Source: Chrysomallon squamiferum
Lineage: Eukaryota > Mollusca > Gastropoda > Neomphalida > Peltospiridae
Reading direction: 5' to 3'
Assembly: GCA_012295275.1 (NCBI GenBank)
Contig: CM022670.1
Coordinates: 25,888,244 to 25,952,243, forward strand
DNA: 64,000 bases
Shown here: piece after piece, positions 52,191 to 63,600 of the stretch
Position numbering within the stretch: position 1 is the first letter of the stretch
How the letters are laid out: each line of letters starts with the position of its first letter
The notes under the pieces: model-generated
Seen by the model: the letters and a program-made list of their open reading frames with translations, nothing else
Told to the model about the DNA's origin: nothing
The model's database searches: none
Program-made: the position numbers and the translations under genes

Positions 52191-52281
52191 ATGATTGAAG
52201 TGCAGAGCTTTATCTGGCTCATCATATTTAGTGTTTCACTGCAACTTACTCAGGCTGGAAATTTCCCTGACAAATATGGAG
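52191..52281 (+). CDS. Exon 1: start codon and signal peptide
   Basis: Encodes residues 1-30 and ends in phase 1 at an AG|GTAAGA donor. From the ATG at 52191 the peptide begins MIEVQSF, followed by a hydrophobic core (WLIIFSVSL) and a likely cleavage after LTQA near residue 22. This is a standard secretory signal. An in-frame upstream ATG at 52158 would add 11 mostly polar residues and is less suitable. A plausible splice acceptor (TTTCAG ending at 52179) lies 11 nt before the chosen ATG, so an untranslated first exon may lie further upstream. I cannot locate the promoter. Confidence 0.8.
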
Positions 52282-52289
52282 GTAAGACA

Positions 52290-52355
<66 letters not shown>

Positions 52356-53754
52356 AACACACACATACAAACACACAATACACATACACACACACACGCA
52401 CGCACACAACACACACACACATGCACACTCACTCAAATACATCCATTCAATCACATGCAGATGCACACAACCTGTGTAAAATATTTTTAATTCTCTAAAC
52501 AGAGAAATACACACAACTTTTTCTCTGCTCACCCATTTTTCACACTGATGTTTACTAACATAAACATTATTGCTTGCATAATTTCTATAGCCCATTAGTT
52601 TATATGTCTTTTCTTATTTGTCTCAAACTTCATTGCAGCTGTTTCACCAGCAGATCCATTCATTTACATTGGAGAGAATCTGACTCTGCTGTGCAATATG
52701 ACAGCGAGAAACACCCATGCGTCATCAAATCAGATGATGTTCAAAAAAGACCGTGAGCTACTGGATACAACTTACATCACAAGACTGAGTCCACGTGTTA
52801 TCCTGCTTCAGTTTCCTATCACTTCTCTACAAGATGAAGGAGAATACTGGTGTTATTTCATCAACGAAACTTCTGAACTTTTCATTGGATTTCAGAAAGT
52901 TCGAGTTGAATGTAAGGCTTATATATATATATATATTTAAATGTTATTATATGTTCATGATATCCCACGTTTTATGAATTTGCACACTTTTCTGGTACAT
53001 TCTTTTAAATTTATTTACTTTTTTCGGAATTCTATTTTGTTTTCACTTTTATGAATATCAGCCAAAAACAGATAATAATATAAGCACATATAATTAATTA
53101 ACAGAAATTTTCTTTATTCTTTTTTTTAAAATTAAATATATGCATGGGTGTGTCTGTATGTGTCTATATATACCGAGATATAGATATATTTTGACACATA
53201 CCTCTAGATCCTTTGGAGCCTATCAGATCTGTAGAGTGCAGATATGCTGGTGAAGAAACTTTGTTTTGTAACTGGACAGCTGTTCAGTACAATCACAGTG
53301 ACATCATTAACACTTCTCTTCAGTACAGAATTGTCTATGACCCAAGGTAAATAAATACACAGTTCACACTAGGATACTCTATATCATCACACAAATACAC
53401 AATCATAACTTGGATTCTTTATCTCACAAACACAGATGCACATAAATACAAAATACGCACTTGGATACTTTATCTGATACAAACAAATACACATAAACTA
53501 CACAATTCACACTTGTATGCTTTGTCTCATACACACAAATACACATCACATTTGGATACTTTATCTCATACACACAAACATCCATAAATACACAATTCAC
53601 ACTTGGATACATTCTCTGATATACGCAAATCACTTAAATACTAATTAAACATACAGAAACACATATACAAATATTCAAATACATTCTCTTATATACACTT
53701 TCATACAAATTAAACACTACAGGTATAATACACAAGACCACAAGCACACCCACC

Positions 53755-53816
<62 letters not shown>

Positions 53817-55120
53817 GAGGCATACTAACATTTGATATCACAGTGGTCATGAATGTTAAAACAAAATCTTTGTTATCACATAAATGTAGGTTTATGTTTT
53901 TGTTCAGTTTTGGACAGGGGAATTGGATGGCATGCAAGACCAGTTCTGTGAACTCGTGTTTCTGGCAGCAACAAGACTTACTCCCCTTCAATGACATCAA
54001 CATGGTTATCACAACCAGGAACACATTTACTGGTGAATTTGTGAAATCTCAGCAGTTTAACATCACACTGAAAGATCACAGTAAGTGATGCTTGCTTTAT
54101 ATTTCATTTTATTAATAATTTTTGTCTCATAATTCTTATGTATATATTTTTTTTTTCTTACTCATAATTTATTGAATTTCATTGACTATTTATACATACA
54201 TACCTATATACACATACATACATGTGTACATACATACATCTACACATGTGTATATACATCCATACATATGCATACATATGTGAATCTGTGTGTGTTTGTA
54301 TACATGTGTGTATGTAAGTGAGTAAGTGTGTATGTTTGTGTGTGTGTGTAATTAATAACTAACATATTTTGATGTTTCAGTTCAGCCCTATTCTGTGATG
54401 CTGTTGAGAGTGACACAAGTTGACAGCAGGTGTCTAACTCTGAACTGGAGTGTAGTCCCTGATGAAAACACATACCTGTACAAAGTACAGATCACATCTA
54501 ACTGGGATGATGATGTACAGGTATAACGACCAGCGTGAAGTAAATTATCACATATACAGAAAATGTGTCAGTACAGTAAATAATCAAACTTGATGATTTC
54601 TTTATTAAAAACATAACACGCACACTCACACACACACAGAGAGATACCAACACACAGACAGACAGGCAGACAGACAGACAGACATACACACACACACTCA
54701 CACACACATACACATATAAACGCTAATAAACCTTTCTGTTTTATCATTCAAATATCCATAGTTTGGTTATTTCATTTCAAAATCAGTGATCTCAGTTAGA
54801 TCATTTCAAAATGTGCATAAATTTAATTAGAGAGGAAGAAGAGATATTTTACAGTGTTTTTAATGTGTATGTGTATATGTGTGTGTATGTGTAGGTGTGC
54901 TTTTGTATGTGTATGTGTACGTGGATGTGTGAGTATGCACATCTGAGTGTTTTAAACAATACACGATTAAAATCAATTAATAGCAAAATAATATAAATAA
55001 AATAAAATAAAATAATAATTATTACATTTATTTCGTAACAAATAAAATTCTTATTTCATAAAATTGATAAATAAACTTTCTTTCACTTTTTTATTTTTTA
55101 TTTATTTATTTTTTTTTTTT

Positions 55121-55180
<60 letters not shown>

Positions 55181-58055
55181 AAAAGGAATTTAAAACCGAA
55201 AACAAATATTTCAACACATGTGAGCTGATTCCATACACTAAATATGAGATACGTGTCAGACGCATAGTGCAGAAATCAGGGCACTCGATAGGATGGTGGA
55301 GTGACCCAGCCATCACCAGTGTCACTTCCAACCAGTCAGGTATGTATCCCAAACAGTCCCGAACAGTTCGTTTGTTCACAAACTGCACGCAGTGATTAAT
55401 ACAATCCTCTAAAATGAAACGTTATCAGGCATCTGCAGATTCGATAGGAATCTGTGGATATGAAACCTGACTGGTTTTGGTTAGAAACACAAAAATAAGG
55501 ATTGAGCTTAGAACTTAACATGTTGGAAAATAATATTATTAATTTTATCCTAATATTTGCGTGTATATTTGAGTGTGTGAGCATGAGTCAAATGTTTTCA
55601 TTGGATAGTTGAGGGGTTGTGAATGTGTGAGAGTTTTTGTATTGAAGATTCTGTATGTAAATATATATGTATGTTCATGTGTATATGTGTGTGTTGGATA
55701 TGTGTGTATATGCAAGTGGTGAATCTGTGTGTGTGTTTGTTCAGTAACAAGTTCGGTATTATCTCCTTTTTCATACTTAGCACTTTTTTTAATTTTTTTT
55801 ATAAAGTTCTATATGTCTGGCATTTGGCATTATTTGATACCTACATGTATATATATAAAAATAATAATAATAATAATAAAAAGAAAATAACCACATCTGA
55901 CCTCTTTATTACTGATCAAAGTTGTTCAAATAGCAGTCTCTTTAGACACATTGTAAGTAACTTATTTCTGTTTTTAACAGCTCCTGTTAAAACTCCACAT
56001 TCTTGTCATGGTTGTTTTACATTCACTGATGATGGCCAAGTCAAAGTTTATTTTCAGGTAATCTTTTAAACATAATATAATAGACTAAATAAATCATTAA
56101 TCAGCACGAGTCATAAAGCATGAATATTAGAAATAGTTAAAGATCGATAAACTGCACTGACCAAACATAGCATATTTGAGTTCTACATTTCGAGGATTTA
56201 AAATAATATATAAATGTTTTAGATTAATGCAAAAAAACAACAACATCAAACTTGTAAGAGAATTAAATGATCTCTTTCTGCTGATATAGTCTGATAATTC
56301 ATTGAAAAAAAAAGAAAGGAAAACTATATTTATATATATTTATAATTTAGATATTGTTAAGCTTTTTGCTTGTTTAAATTAAGGTTTTAATAACTACTTA
56401 TGAAAGAATAAAATAAACAATTTTTATTATTTGCAAAAAAAAAAATTAATCCGAAACATGTTTTTATTTTTAGAAAGGGGGAGGTTTGTTGTCACCTCCA
56501 GAAGCAGAAGCAAGGTGAAGGTCAGGCCACAGCAATTTAATAAAAAAAATTAAAAAAAGCAGCTAACTTATGAAAATATATAATAAACTTTGTGTATTTT
56601 CAGAGATTAAGAAAACAAGACTGGTACGGCCCAGAACTAAGGTACGTTGTTAACATAACTGACACCGGGAAGAGAGAAACATACACGTATGTCCTTTCTG
56701 CTTCCTCGGACACACTGACCACTCACAGAACTGACCATTCTCTTTCTGTGGACATTTACACCCTCAACACAGTGGGAGTATCTGAGAAATCAACAAGTTT
56801 GTTCATTCCTGGAAAAGACAGAGGTAAAAATACTTAGAAACTTGAAATGTTTTTATTTTCTAGCTTTTAATTTTAACTACTGGGTAAAATAAAATAAAAA
56901 AATAAAATAAAAAAACAAAATATTTCAACAGAAAAGATGTGAAATAATTGCATTTTTTTTTTTCAAAAGATATTTAGTTTTAATTTTAAATTTTAAACAG
57001 AATCACCTCTGAAGTATTTCTCTTTTTAAATTCTAAGTTCTATTTATCCAAAGGTAATTTAAAGAATTTTTATTCATGAACAAAACAGATGTGAAATGTC
57101 ATATTTGTTCTCATGTAAACTTTAGTGGACAAAGGTACAGTAATAAAAATCATGATAACAACAGTAGTAATAATAATAATACAAATAATAATACAATAAT
57201 AATAATAATAAATAATAATAAAATTAATAACAATAACAATATAATAATAATGATAATAATAATAATAATAATAAATAACAACAACAAGAACAAATAAATA
57301 AATAAATAACAGTAACTTCTGTTTATTCCAAGCACTGACACCACCAGACCACATTGTAGTGGAGCTGGTGAGGAGAACAGAAAATGAAAACATTTATCAC
57401 TTGACTTGGAAAGCAAAACATTCACTGGACAACCTCAGCTACACCGTCTTCTGGTGTCAGCATGAACAGCACCAAACCCAGTGTTCAGTATGTCTTACCA
57501 CTACTGCTACTGCTACTACTACTGCTTCTACTACTACATCTACTGCTACTACTACTGCTTCTACTACTACTGCTACTACTCCTGCTACTACTACCACTGC
57601 TACTGCTACTACTGCTACTACCACTATTATCACTGCTACGACTGCTACTACTACTATCACTGCTACTGTTACTACTACTACTGCTACTACAACTTTTATT
57701 ACTCAAATACTATTACTACTACTTCTGCTTTTTCTACCACTACTAAAACTTCTACTTCTACTACTACTACTATTACTACTACTGCTACCATTAATACTTC
57801 TATTATGACTACTGCTATTTTTATTACCACTACTACTTCTACTACTTCTATTACTACTAATACTACTCTTACTACTAATACTCTGTGGGTGTGTGTGGGT
57901 GTGTTGGTGTGTGTGTGTGTGTGTGTGTGTGTGTTGGTGTGTGGGTGTGTGGGTGTGTTGGTGTGTCTATATTTTTATGTGTGAATGTAGTACTGAATGT
58001 AGGAAAATGTGTGTACAGAATCTTTTCTATGACATGGTTCTCTATTTGTATATGC

Positions 58056-58103
<48 letters not shown>

Positions 58104-60653
58104 ATACAAAGGTGATTCTTGGGCATTTCCCCCCTGGATATTTCCCCCAGTCAATCCCCCCTATCATTTTCCCCCTGGTCATTTTCCCCTAGGTCATTCC
58201 TCCTGTGACAGTTCCCCACTGCCTACCATGCCAAGGTTAATTGATCCCTTGTACGGATTAACTGGATATAAAAAGATAATTGTATATAATATAAATTGTT
58301 TATTTGAACATTACATATTGCATGCAGTTACATACTCCTTTGGACACATTTTACATCTGGAGATTGCGAGCAACACCACGGAGGAAGTCCTGGTGATCTC
58401 TGTTGCCATTGTCTGTGACCAGAGCCTGAAGCCCCTGGGTGATAAACAAACAAAACCAAGAATAATTTATCCGTTTTCATTATTCCCAAATTTAAGCAAT
58501 GTTTGGCCCCTTCAAAATCCTTATTCATGACTCAGACTATAAGCCAGGATAGTTGACAGTTAAAACAGGTAGGCAGGGGGAATTGTCATGGGGGAAATAT
58601 CTGGAGGGAAGATGCCCTGACACCATGTAGATAGATAGATAGATAGATATAAAACTTGGACAGAAAGATATATAAATATAGATATATACATCACATATAT
58701 AAACAAACAATTATGTATTTAAACAGGACACACTACACTGGAAAGAGTTTATCTTTAAGAAATATGAAGAATACATCCAAGTAAAGAACATCAATTTTCA
58801 AATGATTCTTTTTGGAATGTCTGTTGAGAGGAGGGACAATACAGGTCAAATTGTCAGCAGTGGTATCCAATGGCAACCATGTGTGTACGATGCCACCAGA
58901 GGTAAGAGTTTGCAGTGAGATCATTTTCACTTATCATTTTGGGTAGAAGTGAGCTAGAAAAAGACAAAGAAAATTATTGTAGAATCTTTTTTATTATTTA
59001 CAATTTTTCATTATTTATAAAAGGTAAACATGTTTTCAAGTTAACATATCCCAAATTGTAGTATATTTTATTTTATTTTTATTTTATTTTTATATTTGGT
59101 CATTTAATTTATTTATTTAATCATTCATTCATTCATTCATTCATTCATTCATTCAAACTGCAGATCCACTGCCTCCAAAGAAAGTCCACTTTGTTGACCA
59201 ATGGTCAGCCAACAGTCTTATTTTGGCCTGGACAAAGCCTTTCTGTGCTGAAACATCCGCCATCCTGTACTTCATCCTCACCTACTGCAAGGCTGATGGC
59301 GTTGATGCTGATGTGCAGTGCTCTGAACCAGCCAGGGTGAGAAATATCTCCAGTGATGTCACCATCTACAGCATTGGCAACTTGGAAGATGGTTTTGTTT
59401 ATAAAGCACACCTGCAGTCAGCATCCAAACACAGTGTCAGTGTGCAAAGTAACTCTGTCTCAAAAAGGGTGACAAGTAAGTATTCACCGTGTCACTAATG
59501 TTTAGAAAATGTATAAGCGAAACAATAGTGACAAATAAGTATTCATTGTGTCACTAATGTTTAGAAAGTTTAACTGAAATAATAGTGACAAGTAAGTTTA
59601 CACTCTACCCAATGTTTAGAAAATGTATAACTGAAAAAATAGAGACAAATATGTACTGTGTCACCAATGTTTAGAATGTGTCACTGATGTTTAGAATATG
59701 TCACTAATATTTATAAAGTGTAGTACTGAAATAATAGTGACAAATATTTATAGTGTCACTAATGTTTGTAAAATGTATAACAGAAATAAGAGTGACAAGT
59801 AAGAATACACAGTGTCACTAATGTTATAATATGTATAAAATATATAGCTGAAATAAGAGTGACCAGTATTTATAGTGTCACTAATGTTTAAAAAATTGTT
59901 AAACCAAAATAATAGTCACAAATAAGTATACACAGTGTCACTAATGTTATAAAATGTATAACTGAAATAAGAGTGACAAGTAAGTATATACAGTGTCACT
60001 AATGCTATAAAATGTATAGCAGAAATAATAGGACATATAAATATACAGAATGTTACTAATTTATAAAATGTATAACTGAAATGATAGTGACAAGTATGTA
60101 TAAACAGTGTCACTAATGTCAATAATGTTATAAAATGCATTAATGAAATAATAGTGACCAGTAAATAAGTACATAGCATTAATAATGTTTGTAATATGTT
60201 TTAGAATAACATATGTGAAGAAAAAGAAAAGCTTTGTTTATAATATATAACTTATTTCCTGAGGTAAATTACATACATATATATATATGTTGTAGTGGCA
60301 TTATATGTAATATTATGCATAAAATGAGCTAGTTAAACATTTACTAGTTAAAAAGATTATTTTGGAAATAAACAAAAAAGGTAGTGATATAAATATGCTT
60401 TAATTTTATTTATTTATTTATTGACTTATTTTTCTATAAGTATTATCATTTCTTTCAAAACTGTTCTTTAACTTCATCATTATCATTATGATAGGTATTA
60501 ATAATATTGAAGTCATTATCATTTTTATTACTGTCTGATTGTTATCACTACTGCTATCATTGTTGTTGTTGTTATTATTAAAAAGGCCCACTCTGTTCTT
60601 TGTTGCATGCAGTGTAAACCTATTTCTGTTATGATGACGACCATCATCACCAC

Positions 60654-60690
<37 letters not shown>

Positions 60691-63600
60691 GTTATATCAT
60701 TATTATTATCATCATCTTCTTCATTATTAAATTATTGTTGTTGTTGTTGTTGTTGTTGAGAAGGGCAATTTACAGTCACCATACTGTTTGTAGCAGTCAG
60801 CAAAATTGTATTTCTGTCAATAATTGTTTTCAGATTCCAGTAATTCCAAAGTAAAAATTTATATATACTTCATTCTACTTCTGATCATTCCATTGTTACT
60901 GATTATCATTTATCTGTGGTGAGTTTTTTGTTTTTTCTAAATCTGCCTCCAAACAGGTTTATTTCCCAGAAAGTACTGTCTGAAAATTAAAAATAACATG
61001 TTACATAGTAAAAATTTAAAACAGTAACAGTAATAACAAAATAAAGAATTCATAACACCAATCTGTAGCAAAATAAACAAAAATTAATAATATAAATTTA
61101 TTGAAAAAATAAAAGAGTCATAAGTATATACATATGTAATAATAACAATGAAAGTAATAAACTGCAATAAAAAATAATAAAGTACATGTATTATAAAACA
61201 AAAATAAAAAGTAAAAAAAATCAAATGAAAGGAGGCAGATATTTTAGATGTGGATTTTCTTTAATGATTAAATTTTCTGCGTACTAATGCTAACATCATG
61301 GGTTGAATAAATGCCTTTACTTTAATATCTTATTCTCCTACTGGGCTGTACAGTATTACTTGCATAATTACACAGATGTCATGTTTTTACTGTTTTCTTC
61401 CATACGGTACAAACCCTGCACATCATTTATGGTCTAAATATTTTGGTTAACATGTCACATCACAAATTTTGTCTACAGTTTTTTATTGTTTCATTTACTG
61501 ATAATAACTTCAGACCTAAACATTTTGGATAACATGTCACATCACAAATTTTTCTACAGTTTTTTATTGTTTCATTTACTAATAATAACTTCAGACCATT
61601 TACTGTCTAACTATTTCAGTTAACATATTACAGAACACATGTTGTCTGTATATTTTTACTGATAAATCCTGCAGGTCTAAAGATTTTTGTTAACATCTTA
61701 CAACATAGATTCGTATGTATGTTTTTAACAAGTAGTTTATATAGTAATAATTCATGCAGACTATGTTTTTAAAGATTTGAGTTATCATGCTACAACATTT
61801 ATTTTGTATATATAATGTTTTACTGACTGTTTTACTTAATAATAAACTTTTTATATTCTCTTTCTAAATATTTTTTTTAACATATTACATTTATTTTGTA
61901 TATATATATATATATATACATTTTTGCCGAGTGTTTCACTTACTGATAATAACTTCAGTCTGCTTGTATTCTATTTCTAAATATTTTTTAACATTATACA
62001 ACATTTATTTGTCAATGGATTTTTATTTCAGTGTTTCTTACTGACAACCTCTGCAGATTTTATAAATATTTCGGTTGAAGTGTACCCATGGTGATATAAA
62101 TAAACAGTCAAATAAAATTCTTTATACTTCCATGTTATTATTTTATGATACTGGCTGACCAACCTTGCCTCAAAACAAAAGTGTGACAGTAAAATAACAG
62201 TCACAAAGTGTCTGAAGTGTACTGCTTCATCACTGGGAGTCATTAGGTCATCCAGCTGTATTTCTTTTCCAAACACTAGATGAAACTTTAGAGCTGTTGG
62301 TCTGCTTATATGTAATGATTTCATGTTTGCAGAATTTTGTTTTTGTTACACTGATGTTTTAGACCTTTAATATGACACTGTTTTTAGTTTTTGTTAATGC
62401 TGGAGGGCAAAGAAAAAAAAGTAAAAGTAAATAAAAGACAAAAACCAACAAGAAAAAAACAAGAAGAAAAACCAAGCAAAACAACTTGGAAGTATGCAGA
62501 ATGTATTTTGACTGTTTCTTCATATCCCAATTAGTACAGTTTATAGGATATTAAACTCTCTCTGTCACACATTAATACTGATTACTTTGAATTATTAGAT
62601 TACTGTCAAGTAAAATTAAACATCTTAATTTATCTAAATAATTTTAAAGTCTCATTAATGATTTAAAATATTGTCATTTATTACTGTTTTATCCATTTAT
62701 AAACTTTATTTTACTTTTGTTTTAAATTTTAACTTGACTTATTTCTAAATATATACTGTTTTATTTATTCTATTATTTCTGTGTTTCTGTTTATACATTA
62801 TTACTTTTTCATGTTCTATTTCACAGATTGATTGGTTTATTTACTTTAATTTTGTTTTCCAGCAAAAGATATAAATTATGTGAGAAATTTCAAATAAAAT
62901 ATCCTGATCGAAAACAGGTAAACATAATATATTAAAATGTATCTACCTACAATTTACTAGTTAAATCAAGTCATGTAATTACTAAACACCTGGACTGCGT
63001 GGTTTGTGAATATGAAAATGAATTGTGTTAAATACATGCCATCATTTAGCTTCTTCAGTTGTGTTAATCAATAAACAGTAATTCCTTTCCTGCATACAAA
63101 CATATTACAGTTAAAGTAATAAGATACAGTTAAATAAGAAAGAAAATAAATACTGTTATTAAATTATGAAGTCTCCAATTGGTCAGTAAATGTTCGTATG
63201 CTTTTAACTTCGCTAAGCACGTTTTGAAATTAAATACACTGTGCTGAATTAACATTACTGAGTCATTATTTAAATTGAAATAACAGCAAAGCCTTAAATT
63301 TTAATTTAATCCAGTATGGAGATCTGCTCTTTAATGCTCATAATAATAGCAGAACAAATTAAAAATGTTATTTTCTTCTTTTTTCTTCTTTTTTTTCTTT
63401 TTATCACTGTGTATTAATACTCCAGCCATGTTGAACTAATTAATATATTCTGTTTAATTCCACAGCACAACAGAAAGACGGTCACTCTAAATCAGGAACA
63501 TGTGAAACTTTACGAAAGCAACAGAGATACTGAAACAACAGATACAACCTGCAAGGATGAAGAAGTGGGGCTGCTGGAAGGTGCAGCTGAAAAACCAGAG

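Noticed and set aside
53890-53907. Alternative exon 4 acceptor at ATGTAG (53889)
   Set aside because: In frame, but with a weak pyrimidine context. It would add six hydrophobic residues to a D1 loop. TTTTTGTTCAG at 53907 is stronger.
57359-57808. 149-codon plus-strand frame running on from exon 9
   Set aside because: The first part is the real exon 9. After the donor at 57488 it becomes poly-Thr then poly-Leu from the TAC repeat, while splicing to 58727 keeps phase and completes the FN3 domain.
57481-57984. 167-codon Tyr/Cys-rich frame
   Set aside because: Translation of TAC/TGC and GT repeats in intron 9.
59916-60179. 87-codon minus frame with internal repeats (TLVTL, TCHYHFSYTF)
   Set aside because: It is the intron 11 minisatellite read backwards; the protein repeats are the DNA units.
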